33,572 nucleotides of DNA from Oscillospiraceae bacterium (GTDB lineage Bacteria > Bacillota > Clostridia > Oscillospirales > Oscillospiraceae): the NCBI GenBank assembly GCA_902765025.1, contig CACWYC010000019.1, positions 1 through 33,572 of the forward strand, in the 5' to 3' direction. Position numbers and translations under genes: made by a program. Positions 17,671-25,385 of the stretch are shown here, piece after piece. Each line of letters begins with the position of its first letter. Positions within the stretch are counted from its first letter, which is position 1. Below the pieces are notes generated by a model. The model saw only the letters and a list, made by a program, of their open reading frames with translations. It was not told the origin of the DNA and did no database searches.

Positions 17671-17710
17671 ACATGGTTTAATCCACCGGGGGAAAAGCAG
17701 AGCGTCCTCC

Positions 17711-18079
17711 CTATTCCCTCTCCGCCAGCAGCGCCTTTGCCCTGGCCTTGATGGCCTCGCCCCGCAGGGGGTCGTCGATGATTTTCCGCAGGGCCGCGTC
17801 GTCGCACGCCGCCAGGGCGGCGGTCAGATCCGCCTCCGCCTGGGCCGATTCGGCGGCGTAGTCGACCTGCTTATCCCCCGGCGTGACGAAAAACGCCTGG
17901 TACAGATACGCCAGCGTAAGCACGCACCATGCGGCGCCCAGGACGGCGTTGAACGCATCCCGACTAAACTGAAGAAACCATGCTGCCGCCGTCAATGCGC
18001 TGATAGAAGCCCACGCGAGTTTCGTCCCGTTCGCCTGCTCCCGCCGGTGTGCCTTCAAATACGCCAGAACCTTCTTCAT
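17711..18079 (-). CDS. Small two-span membrane protein, unknown function
   Basis: A 122-residue protein. A basic N-terminus (MKKVLAYLKAHRREQANGTK) is followed by two likely membrane segments (about 20-38 and 45-63), then a soluble, Ala/Asp/Glu-rich helical tail ending in KARAKALLAERE. The ATG at 18079 follows GAGAGGC. The frame is open 11 codons further upstream without a better site. No family is recognised. It lies between two copies of the same intergenic repeat, on the same strand as cysS and the ribosomal cluster, with no clear promoter. It could be a lineage-specific gene carried with the repeats. Confidence 0.7.
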   Translation of the reverse strand: MKKVLAYLKAHRREQANGTKLAWASISALTAAAWFLQFSRDAFNAVLGAAWCVLTLAYLYQAFFVTPGDKQVDYAAESAQAEADLTAALAACDDAALRKIIDDPLRGEAIKARAKALLAERE

Positions 18080-18140
18080 ATCTGCCTCTCTTTCTGTCTC
18101 GCTGAAACGCACGATACGTATAGATGCCGCCGAGTCCCGG

Positions 18141-18662
18141 GCCGCCGGGGGCGTCGGCCCCTACGGGCAAAATCGTGACCATTCGCAGCCAACGGTGCCT
18201 TTCCTCAAATCCGCCCGTGGGTAACGGCGGGACACGCAGGTCCCGCCCTACGAAGGAAACGTTACCCCGTTCGTAGGGCGGCACCTATGTGTGCCGCCTT
18301 GCAGAGTATCGCTTTTGATAAACGTTTTCATGGTAGCGGGGGGTACGGTATATTTCGTAGGGGCGGGGCTCTGCTCCGCCCTTTTCCCGTCAATCGCCGA
18401 GGAGCCGGGCGGAGCAGAGCCCCGCCCCTACGGGCAAAATCGCGACCATTCGCAGCCAACGCTGCCTTTCCTCAAATCCGTCCGTGGGTAACGGCGGGAC
18501 ACACAGGTCCCGCCCTACGAAGAGAACCGAGACCTGTGTTTTCATCGTAGGGGCGCTTCAGGTCGCGCCCGCCGCGCGGTAACGAAAAACGCCAGGGTGG
18601 GCTGCACGGCAAACGGGAATGACAACCCTTTGTAGGGGCGGACGACTCTGTCCGCCCCCCCG
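18141..18662. repeat. GC-rich palindromic intergenic repeats, copies 2 and 3
   Basis: Bases 18179-18365 repeat the core of copy 1 (GACCATTCGCAGCCAACGG..., the GGCGGGAC, CTACGAA and GGCGGCAC hairpins, and GATAAACG..TTCATGGTAGC). Bases 18442-18524 are a third, shorter copy that ends after the CTACGAA arm. The 18633-18662 end matches the closing hairpin of copy 1 (GTAGGGGCGGACGACTCTGT...). No gene is seen. The block borders the 3' end of cysS, where no separate terminator with a T-tract was found. Confidence 0.85.
18357..18431. repeat. 25-bp perfect inverted repeat
   Basis: Arms 18357-18381 and 18407-18431 are exact reverse complements, starting GTAGGGGCGGGGCTCTGC and ending with its mirror, around a 25-nt spacer. 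It can form a very stable hairpin in RNA from either strand, or a cruciform. It joins copy 2 to copy 3 of the intergenic repeat. Confidence 0.9.
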
Positions 18663-18670
18663 GCTACGTT

Positions 18671-20122
18671 TTACACCCGCTTCCACTTGGCCCCGCCGGG
18701 CATGTCGGTAATCTCCACGCCCATGGCCTTGAGCTGATCACGGATACCGTCGGCACGGGCGAAGTCCTTGGCCTTCTTGGCGTCGGCACGGTCGCGGATG
18801 AGCTGCTCCACCTCAGCGTCCGCCTCGCCGGACTCACTGATGATGGCGAAGCCCGCCGGGGCTGCCGCCGCCCGGGCGTTCTTCTCCCGCTGGGCCGCCG
18901 CCTTCTCCGTCAGCTTCAGCCCCAGCACCGCGTCCACCGCGTCCAGCGCCGCCAGCTTGGTGGCGTCGTTGGTCTTGGCCTTCAGAATGTCATACAGGCA
19001 GGTGACGCCCAGAGAGGTGTTCAGGTCGTTGTCCATGCCGGCCTTGAACTTGTCCTCCAGGCTCTCCACCACGGCCTCGTCCACAGGGCCGTCGCCGGGC
19101 TTCAGGTTGGCGGTCTTGGCGATCAGCTTCTGGAAGGCCCCCGCCGCGTTGTCCAGATTCTCCCAGGAGAACACCAGACTCTTGCGGTAGTGGCTCTGGA
19201 GGCAGAAGAAGCGGTAGGCCAGGGGGTCGTAGCCCTTCTCCTCCAGCAGCGACACAGTGAGGAACTCGCCCTTGGACTTGCTCATCTTGCCGTCGCTGGT
19301 GTTCAGGTGCAGCACGTGGACCCACCAGGAGCACCAGGGGTGGCCCAGATAGCTCTCGGTCTGGGCGATCTCGTTGGTGTGGTGGGGGAAGGCGTTGTCG
19401 ATGCCGCCGCAGTGGATGTCCAGGTATTCGCCGTTGTACTTCATGGAGATGCCGGAGCACTCAATGTGCCAGCCGGGGTAGCCCACGCCCCAGGGGGAGT
19501 CCCATTTCAGGGCCTGATCCTCAAACTTGGACTTGGTGAACCACAGCACAAAGTCGTTCTTATTGCGCTTGTTGGTGTCCTCCTCCACGCCCTCCCGGAC
19601 GCCCACGAACAGGTCTTCCTCATTATGCTCGTTGAACACGTAGTATTTTTCCAGCTTGGAGGTGTCAAAATACACGTTGCCCCCGGCAAGGTAGGCGTAG
19701 CCCTTGTCCAGCAGGCCGGAGATGATGCGGATATAGTCGTCGATCATGCCGGTGGCGGGCTGGACGTGGTCGGGCCGCTTGATGTTCAGCTTGCGGCAGT
19801 CGTCAAAGAAGGCGTCGGTGTAGTATTGGGCAATCTCCATCACCGTCTTATGCTCCCGGCGGGCGCCTTTGAGCATCTTGTCCTCGCCCTCGTCGGCGTC
19901 GGATGTGAGATGGCCCACGTCGGTGATGTTCATCACCCGGTTCACGTCGTAGCCCAGGAAACGGAGATATTTTTCCAGCACGTCCTCCATGATGTAGGAG
20001 CGCAGGTTGCCGATGTGGGCGAAATGGTACACGGTGGGGCCGCAGGTGTACATCTCCACCCGGCCCGGGGTGTGGGTCTTGAACTCCTCTTTTTTATGGG
20101 TAGCCGAGTTATACAGATACAT
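18671..20122 (-). CDS. cysS: Cysteinyl-tRNA synthetase
   Basis: A 483-residue class I synthetase that charges tRNA-Cys. The HIGH-type motif is HIGN (36-39) and the second signature KMSKS is at 279-283. Zinc/cysteine-site residues are Cys27, Cys222 and the HH of FPHHTNE near 247. The anticodon-binding helical domain fills the C-terminus, after about residue 310, with a late segment RDRADAKKAKDFARADGIRDQL typical of the family. Length is normal (460-490). AAAGGAG precedes the ATG. A T-box leader controls it, so expression should rise when charged tRNA-Cys is low. Confidence 0.98.
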   Translation of the reverse strand: MYLYNSATHKKEEFKTHTPGRVEMYTCGPTVYHFAHIGNLRSYIMEDVLEKYLRFLGYDVNRVMNITDVGHLTSDADEGEDKMLKGARREHKTVMEIAQYYTDAFFDDCRKLNIKRPDHVQPATGMIDDYIRIISGLLDKGYAYLAGGNVYFDTSKLEKYYVFNEHNEEDLFVGVREGVEEDTNKRNKNDFVLWFTKSKFEDQALKWDSPWGVGYPGWHIECSGISMKYNGEYLDIHCGGIDNAFPHHTNEIAQTESYLGHPWCSWWVHVLHLNTSDGKMSKSKGEFLTVSLLEEKGYDPLAYRFFCLQSHYRKSLVFSWENLDNAAGAFQKLIAKTANLKPGDGPVDEAVVESLEDKFKAGMDNDLNTSLGVTCLYDILKAKTNDATKLAALDAVDAVLGLKLTEKAAAQREKNARAAAAPAGFAIISESGEADAEVEQLIRDRADAKKAKDFARADGIRDQLKAMGVEITDMPGGAKWKRV

Positions 20123-20167
20123 AGCCCTTCTCCTTTGCTTTGATACTATATTAAATATATGCAGATG

Positions 20168-20400
20168 AAAAAACGCCCCTCACGCCCCGCGGGGCATGAG
20201 AGGCGGCAATGCCGCGGTTCCACTCTCGTTTGTCGCTCGTTGGCCTGTTCGCCGGCCTGTGGCGGAGGGCTTCTGCATCCCCCGCGCTCGCGGACGCACT
20301 TCCCTCCCCCGGCGGCGGCGGGTCTTGCAGCCTGTGGGCCCTGCCTCTCTGGGACGCCTTTGGAGCGGTACTCTTTCCGTTCATCGCGCTGTTCAGTTCG
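20168..20400 (-). promoter_or_regulatory. T-box riboswitch (tRNA-Cys) with terminator
   Basis: On the minus strand the leader has a Stem I-like region beginning GCGATGAACGGAAAGAGTACC, a candidate Cys specifier codon TGC at 20327-20329 on the 3' side of that region, and the T-box core TGGAACCGCGG (20212-20222). A 15-bp GC-rich terminator stem with a 2-nt loop and six T (20168-20205) follows. T-boxes sense uncharged tRNA and switch this terminator off. The specifier was placed by eye and the long GC-rich Stem I was not folded. Confidence 0.92.
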
Positions 20401-20406
20401 GCAAAT

Positions 20407-20435
20407 ATCATATCAGCCTTTGCCGCCCCTGTCAA
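20407..20435 (-). promoter_or_regulatory. Promoter of the cysS T-box leader
   Basis: TTGACA (20430-20435), a 17-nt spacer and TATGAT (20407-20412) on the minus strand, placing the start near 20400, just before the T-box Stem I. It is divergent from the csoR promoter about 25 nt away. Confidence 0.85.
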
Positions 20436-20460
20436 CTGATTTTTCCCGCCCACTCCCCTC

Positions 20461-20489
20461 TTGACAAATACCCCCTGGGGGTATATTAT
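20461..20489 (+). promoter_or_regulatory. csoR-copA promoter with CsoR-type operator
   Basis: TTGACA (20461-20466), a 17-nt spacer and TATTAT (20484-20489). The spacer holds a perfect 17-bp palindrome ATACCCCCTGGGGGTAT (20468-20484), the pseudo-palindromic G/C-tract form of known CsoR operators. Apo-CsoR bound here would block RNA polymerase, and Cu(I) would release it. Confidence 0.88.
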
Positions 20490-20521
20490 AACGGTGAAAA
20501 TCAGTAAAGGAGGGCGGGCGT

Positions 20522-20839
20522 ATGGAGCAAATGGAAAAGCAACTGCCCGACTGCTGCCGCCACAAGACCAAGGAGCGCAGCGAGAAGGAGTACCGGGACC
20601 TGTGCAACCGGCTCAGCCGCATTGAAGGCCAGGTGCGGGGCGTGCGGAACATGCTGGAGAGCAACGCCTACTGCACCGACATTCTCTTGCAGGTGGCGGC
20701 CATCAACGCGGCGCTGCACAGTTTTAACAAGGTTCTGCTGGCCAACCACGTCCGCACCTGCGTGGCCGACGACATCCGCCGGGGCGACGACGAGGCCGTG
20801 GAGGAGCTGCTGGCGGTGCTGCAAAAGCTGATGAAATAA
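20522..20839 (+). CDS. csoR: Copper-sensing transcriptional repressor CsoR
   Basis: A 105-residue all-helical repressor of the CsoR/RcnR family. The DNA-contact region NRLSRIEGQVRGVRNMLE is clear. The Cu(I) ligand pattern Cys-His-Cys is present at Cys51 (AYCTDIL), His76 and Cys80 (NHVRTC), which favours copper over nickel or other sub-families. AAAGGAGG lies upstream of the ATG. It begins an operon with copA (13-nt gap) and sits just downstream of a CsoR-like palindrome, so it probably represses itself and copA. Confidence 0.94.
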   Translation: MEQMEKQLPDCCRHKTKERSEKEYRDLCNRLSRIEGQVRGVRNMLESNAYCTDILLQVAAINAALHSFNKVLLANHVRTCVADDIRRGDDEAVEELLAVLQKLMK

Positions 20840-20852
20840 GGAGACGACAACC

Positions 20853-23393
20853 TTGGAACAATATGAAGTTACCGGCATGAGCTGCGCCGCCTGCCAGGCC
20901 CGGGTGGAAAAGGCGGTGTCCGCCGTGCCGGGGGTGACAAGCTGCGCCGTGTCGCTGCTGACCAACTCCATGGGCGTGGAGGGCAGCGCCGACAGCGCCG
21001 CCATCATCCAGGCGGTAACAGCGGCGGGCTACGGTGCCAAAAAGAAGGGCGCCGCCGCCCCGGCGGCGGCGGAGGACGCCCTGTTGGACCGGGAGACCCC
21101 GGTGCTGCGGCGGCGGCTCATCACGTCCCTTTGCGTGCTGGCGGTGCTGATGTACCTGTCCATGGGCCACAGCATGCTGGGCTTTCCCGTGCCCGCCTTT
21201 TTGGAAAATCACGTGTCCATGGCCATCATGCAGATGCTGCTGGCCATTGTGGTGATGTGCATCAACCACAAGTTTTTCACCGTGGGCTACCGCACCCTCT
21301 TTGACCGCTCCCCCAACATGGACACGCTGGTGGCGCTGGGCAGCAGCGCCGCCTTCGGATACAGTCTGGCGGAGCTGTTTGCCATGGCGGAGGCCATGGG
21401 GCTGGGCGACCACGCCGCCGTGGCCGCGCTGGGCCGCAACCTCTATTTTGAGACGGCGGCCATGATCCCCACGCTGATCACGCTGGGCAAGCTGTTGGAG
21501 GCCATCAGCAAGGGCCGCACCACCGACGCCCTGAAGGGGCTGATGCGCCTCGCCCCCCAGACCGCCGTGCTGGTGCGGGAGGGGCAGGAGGTGACGGTGC
21601 CCATCGGGCAGGTGGTGGCCGGGGACATCTTTGCCGTGCGGCCCGGGGAGGCCATCCCGGTGGACGGCGTGGTGCTGACCGGCGAGAGCGCCGTCAACGA
21701 GGCCGCCCTCACCGGCGAGTCGGTGCCGGTGGACAAGGGGCCGGGGGACGTCGTCTCCGCCGCCACCATCAACACCTCCGGCTATCTCCGCTGCCGGGCC
21801 ACACGGGTAGGCGAGGACACCACCCTGTCCCAGATCATCCGCATGGTGTCCGACGCCGCCGCCACCAAGGCGCCCATCGCCCGGATCGCCGACAAGGTGT
21901 CCGCCGTGTTCGTGCCGGCGGTGATCGGCGTGGCGCTGCTGACGCTGGCGGTGTGGCTGCTGGCGGGCCGTGACTTCGCCTTCTCCATTGCCCGGGCCAT
22001 CGCCGTGCTGGTGATCTCCTGCCCCTGCGCCCTGGGCCTTGCCACCCCGGTGGCCATCATGGTGGGCAATGGCGTGGGCGCCAAAAACGGCATCCTCTTC
22101 AAAACCGCCGTGGCGCTGGAAAACGCCGGCAAGGTGGACACGGTGGTGCTGGACAAGACCGGCACCATCACCTCCGGCGCGCCGGTGGTCACCGACGTGG
22201 TGCCCGCCCCCGGCGTGACGGCGGAGACCCTGCTGCAGCTGGCCGCCGATTTGGAGCAGCATTCCGAACATCCCCTGGCGGCGGCGGTGATGGCCTATGC
22301 CGCCGAACAGGGCGTAGCCCTCTCCCCTGTCACCGACTTCGCCGTGCTCTCCGGCAGCGGTCTCACCGCACGGCGGGACGGGAAAACCCTCTGGGGCGGC
22401 TCGGGCAAGTTCATGGGCGGCAAGTTCGCCCTCTCCCCCGCCCTTGTGGCGCAGGGACAAGAATTAGCCGAACAGGGCAAAACACCCCTGTATTTCGCCG
22501 AAAACGATACCATTTGTGGCTTAATCGCCGTGGCGGACACCATCAAGCCCGACTCCGCCCAGGCGGTGCGGGAGCTGCAAAACGTGGGCATCCGTGTGGT
22601 GATGCTCACCGGCGACAACCAGCGCACCGCCAACGCCATCGGCAGGGAGGCCGGGGTGGACGAGGTCATCGCCGGGGTACTGCCCGACGGCAAGGAGGCG
22701 GTCATCCGCCGCCTGCTGGCAAGCGGCACCGTGGCCATGGTAGGGGACGGCATCAACGACGCCCCGGCTCTCAAGCGGGCCACGGTGGGCATCGCCATCG
22801 GCGTGGGCACCGACGTGGCCATCGACGCCGCCGACGTGGTGGTGATGCACTCCCGGCTCACCGATGTGTCCGCCGCCGTCCGCCTTTCCCGAGCCACGGT
22901 GCGGAACATCCACGAAAACCTGTTCTGGGCCTTCTTTTACAACGTCATCTGCATCCCCCTGGCCGCCGGATTTTACGGCGCCGTCTTTGGCTGGACGTGG
23001 GAGATGAGCCCCATGATCGGCGCGGCGGCCATGAGCCTTTCCAGCTTCACGGTGTGCATGAACGCCCTGCGGCTGAACCTGTTCCCCCTGCGGGATGCCA
23101 GCCATGACCGGCCTCGGAAACACCATTCAACACCTGCCCCGGCGGATGTGCCCCGGCAGCAAAATCAAAAGGAGGAAACCACTATGGAAAAGACACTGGA
23201 CGTAAAGGGCATGATGTGCCAGCACTGCGAGGCCCGGGTGAAGAAGGCTTTGGAGGCCGTGGAGGGCGTGAGCGCCGCCGTGGCCGACCACAACAAGGGC
23301 ACCGCCGTGGTGACCCTGTCCCAGCCGGTGGATGACCAGGTGCTGCGCAAGGCGGTGGAGGACCAGGACTACGAAGTCACCGCTGTTCGCTGA
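20853..23393 (+). CDS. copA: Copper-exporting P1B ATPase, fused in frame to a C-terminal CopZ-like domain
   Basis: An 846-residue ATPase pumping Cu(I) out of the cell. In order: N-terminal heavy-metal domain with GMSCAAC (8-14), membrane segments from about 90, actuator domain with LTGESVPVDKG, the transport-site motif CPCALGLATP (Cys390, Cys392), phosphorylation site DKTGTIT (Asp434), nucleotide domain with HP in SEHPLA, the hinge GDGINDAP (631-638), and last membrane helices to about 750. Instead of stopping there, the frame continues through a Pro/Lys/Gln-rich linker into a second complete heavy-metal domain (778-846, GMMCQHC). The start is a TTG at 20853 with AAGGAG 9 nt upstream. Confidence 0.95.
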   Translation: MEQYEVTGMSCAACQARVEKAVSAVPGVTSCAVSLLTNSMGVEGSADSAAIIQAVTAAGYGAKKKGAAAPAAAEDALLDRETPVLRRRLITSLCVLAVLMYLSMGHSMLGFPVPAFLENHVSMAIMQMLLAIVVMCINHKFFTVGYRTLFDRSPNMDTLVALGSSAAFGYSLAELFAMAEAMGLGDHAAVAALGRNLYFETAAMIPTLITLGKLLEAISKGRTTDALKGLMRLAPQTAVLVREGQEVTVPIGQVVAGDIFAVRPGEAIPVDGVVLTGESAVNEAALTGESVPVDKGPGDVVSAATINTSGYLRCRATRVGEDTTLSQIIRMVSDAAATKAPIARIADKVSAVFVPAVIGVALLTLAVWLLAGRDFAFSIARAIAVLVISCPCALGLATPVAIMVGNGVGAKNGILFKTAVALENAGKVDTVVLDKTGTITSGAPVVTDVVPAPGVTAETLLQLAADLEQHSEHPLAAAVMAYAAEQGVALSPVTDFAVLSGSGLTARRDGKTLWGGSGKFMGGKFALSPALVAQGQELAEQGKTPLYFAENDTICGLIAVADTIKPDSAQAVRELQNVGIRVVMLTGDNQRTANAIGREAGVDEVIAGVLPDGKEAVIRRLLASGTVAMVGDGINDAPALKRATVGIAIGVGTDVAIDAADVVVMHSRLTDVSAAVRLSRATVRNIHENLFWAFFYNVICIPLAAGFYGAVFGWTWEMSPMIGAAAMSLSSFTVCMNALRLNLFPLRDASHDRPRKHHSTPAPADVPRQQNQKEETTMEKTLDVKGMMCQHCEARVKKALEAVEGVSAAVADHNKGTAVVTLSQPVDDQVLRKAVEDQDYEVTAVR
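23184..23393 (+). CDS. copZ: CopZ-like copper chaperone nested in the 3' end of copA
   Basis: An in-frame ATG at 23184 with AGGAGG 8 nt upstream would give a 69-residue heavy-metal-associated protein: MEKTLDVKGMMCQHCEARVK, with Cu-binding Cys in CQHC and the usual beta-alpha-beta-beta-alpha-beta length. Such chaperones carry Cu(I) to CopA and CsoR. In related bacteria copZ is normally a separate gene after copA. Here no stop codon separates them, so the domain can be made both as the tail of CopA and alone. The strong internal ribosome site argues that the free form is made; this is inference. Confidence 0.75.
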   Translation: MEKTLDVKGMMCQHCEARVKKALEAVEGVSAAVADHNKGTAVVTLSQPVDDQVLRKAVEDQDYEVTAVR

Positions 23394-23419
23394 CGGTCAA
23401 ACCGAACAAAACGCATCAA

Positions 23420-23454
23420 AAAATGAGCCTGCGCTTAACGCGCAGGCTCATTTT
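23420..23454. terminator. Bidirectional terminator between copA and pgsA
   Basis: Perfect inverted repeat AAAATGAGCCTGCG / CGCAGGCTCATTTT around a short loop. T-runs lie on both sides, so it can end copA transcription (plus) and pgsA transcription (minus). The two genes converge here. Confidence 0.92.
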
Positions 23455-23469
23455 CTTGCTCATTTTTTG

Positions 23470-24000
23470 TTACTTTTTTTCAGAAAAAACGTCCTTGTTC
23501 TTCCAGAAATACTCCACACCGGAGTAGACGGTGGTGACCAGGATCACCCACTGGCAGACGGTGTTCAGCCAGCCGGGGACGCCGAAGAGGATGAGGCAGA
23601 TGCACACCATGGTGGAGGCGGTTTTGATCTTGCCCGACCAGGCGGCGGCAATGACCCGGCCCTCCTCCACGGCCACCATGCGCAATCCGCTGACGGCGAA
23701 CTCACGCAGCAGCACCACCGCCAGAATCCAGGCGGCCAGGCTGCCCTCGGCCACGAAGATGCACAGCGCCGCCATCACCAGGCACTTGTCCGCCAGGGGG
23801 TCGGCAAACTTGCCGAAGTTGGACACCTGGTGATAGTGGCGGGCGATGTAGCCGTCCAGGTAGTCGGTGAGGCAGGCCAGGATATAGACCCCCAGGGCCA
23901 CCAGGCGGTGGGCGGGGAAGGTCATGTACATCAGCACCAGGAATACGGGGATGAGCAGAATGCGCAGCAGCGTCAGCTTATTGGCTGTGGTCATGGGCAT
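23470..24000 (-). CDS. pgsA: CDP-diacylglycerol-glycerol-3-phosphate 3-phosphatidyltransferase
   Basis: A 176-residue membrane enzyme making phosphatidylglycerol phosphate, the precursor of phosphatidylglycerol and cardiolipin. The CDP-alcohol phosphotransferase motif D-x2-D-G-x2-A-R-x8-G-x3-D-x3-D is complete (DYLDGYIARHYHQVSNFGKFADPLAD), with several hydrophobic helices around it. ATG 24000 was chosen for its spacing from AAAGGTGG. An in-frame GTG at 24012 overlaps that site, and an ATG at 23994 is further off. It follows rimO by 68 nt, a pairing (rimO-pgsA) common in Firmicutes. Confidence 0.96.
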   Translation of the reverse strand: MPMTTANKLTLLRILLIPVFLVLMYMTFPAHRLVALGVYILACLTDYLDGYIARHYHQVSNFGKFADPLADKCLVMAALCIFVAEGSLAAWILAVVLLREFAVSGLRMVAVEEGRVIAAAWSGKIKTASTMVCICLILFGVPGWLNTVCQWVILVTTVYSGVEYFWKNKDVFSEKK

Positions 24001-24068
24001 GGGGAAAACCACCTTTCGTTACAATCAAGTGATACCATTATACCACGTTTCCGATTCGGCGCAAGTCC

Positions 24069-25385
24069 TTACCCCTCCACCTCACCGGTGAGGTCGCCGT
24101 CCATGACGCCGGAGATGCGGACGCGCACCATGTCGCCGGGGTGGGCGTCGGTGGCGTCGAAGTAGATGACGCCGTCGATGCCGGGGCTCTCGGCGTAGCT
24201 GCGGCCCACATAGGACTGGGCCTCCTCGTCCCAGCCGTCGCACAGCACGGTGACCACCGTGCCCAGGCGGGATTCGTTGAAATCGTCCATCACGTCGCTC
24301 TGCACGTCCATCACCAACTCGGCACGGCGGGCGGCCTCGTCGCCGTCCACCCGGTTGGGCATGTCGGCGGCGGGAGTGCCCTCCTCCGGGGAGAAGGGGA
24401 AGGCCCCGGCCCGCTGAATCCGCACCTCCCGCAGGAAGGCGCACAGCTCGTCGAAGGCGGCCTCGTCCTCAAAGGGCAGGCCGGTGATGATGCTGGTGCG
24501 CAGCACCACGTCGGGGATGCGGCGGCGGATGCGGGCAAACAGGTCACGAAGCCCCGCCTTGGTCTCCCGGCGGCGCATAGCCTTTAAGACGGCGTCGTTG
24601 CAGTGCTGGATGGGGATGTCCAGATAGTGGCAGATTTTGGGCTGGGCGGCGATGGTGTCCAACAGCTCGTCGGTGATGGCGTCGGGGTAGAGATAATGGA
24701 GGCGAATCCACCGGAAATCCAATTCGCACAGGGCGTTCAGCAGCTGCGGCAGCCGCTTTTCGCCGTACAAATCCACGCCGTAGCGGGTGATGTCCTGGGC
24801 GATGACGATGCATTCACGGACGCCGCTCTCCGCCAGCTCCCGGGCCTCCTGCAAAATCTCCTCCATGGGGCGGCTGCGGTATTTGCCCCGGAGGGAGGGG
24901 ATGACGCAATAGGCGCAGCGGTTGCTGCAGCCCTCGGCAATGCGCAGGTAGGCATAGTGGCCGGGGGTGGTGAGAATGCGGGGCATCTCCGGCACGGGGG
25001 CGTTGATGTCGCCGAAGTGGCGGCACGTTTCCCCCTGGGCCACCTCGTCAATGGCGGCCACGATGTCGCCGTAGCTGCCGGTGCCCATGATGCCGTCCAC
25101 CTCGGGCAGCTCGGCGGCTATCTCGTCACGATACCGCTGGCTGAGGCAGCCGGTGACCAGGATGGCCCCCAGGCGGCCCTGGGCCTTTAAGTCCGCCATC
25201 TCCAAAATCACGTCGATGGCCTCGCTTTTGGCGCTGTCGATGAAGCCGCAGGTGTTGACCACCACCACGTCGGCGTCCTCCGGCTCCGTTTGCAGCGTCA
25301 TGCCGGCGTCTACGCAGAGGGCCATCATCTGCTCGGTGTTGACACGGTTTTTATCACAACCCAGAGAAATAAAGGCTACGTTCAT
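24069..25385 (-). CDS. rimO: Ribosomal protein S12 methylthiotransferase RimO
   Basis: A 438-residue radical-SAM enzyme that methylthiolates an Asp of ribosomal protein S12. The N-terminal MTTase domain has Cys10, Cys46 and Cys80 for the auxiliary cluster (SLGCDKN, NTCGFI, VTGCLSQR). The radical SAM motif CSNRCAYC (153-160) follows, then a C-terminal TRAM domain from about 370. The SLGCDKNRVNTE start fits RimO and not MiaB. ATG 25385 overlaps the recX stop (ATGA), and GGGAGG lies upstream; the longer frame into recX is not coding. Confidence 0.96.
   Translation of the reverse strand: MNVAFISLGCDKNRVNTEQMMALCVDAGMTLQTEPEDADVVVVNTCGFIDSAKSEAIDVILEMADLKAQGRLGAILVTGCLSQRYRDEIAAELPEVDGIMGTGSYGDIVAAIDEVAQGETCRHFGDINAPVPEMPRILTTPGHYAYLRIAEGCSNRCAYCVIPSLRGKYRSRPMEEILQEARELAESGVRECIVIAQDITRYGVDLYGEKRLPQLLNALCELDFRWIRLHYLYPDAITDELLDTIAAQPKICHYLDIPIQHCNDAVLKAMRRRETKAGLRDLFARIRRRIPDVVLRTSIITGLPFEDEAAFDELCAFLREVRIQRAGAFPFSPEEGTPAADMPNRVDGDEAARRAELVMDVQSDVMDDFNESRLGTVVTVLCDGWDEEAQSYVGRSYAESPGIDGVIYFDATDAHPGDMVRVRISGVMDGDLTGEVEG

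Noticed and set aside
20724..22460. Long minus-strand frame (578 codons) opposite copA
   Set aside because: It is a shadow of the GC-rich copA frame: His/Gly/Arg-rich composition, no domain, no ribosome site.
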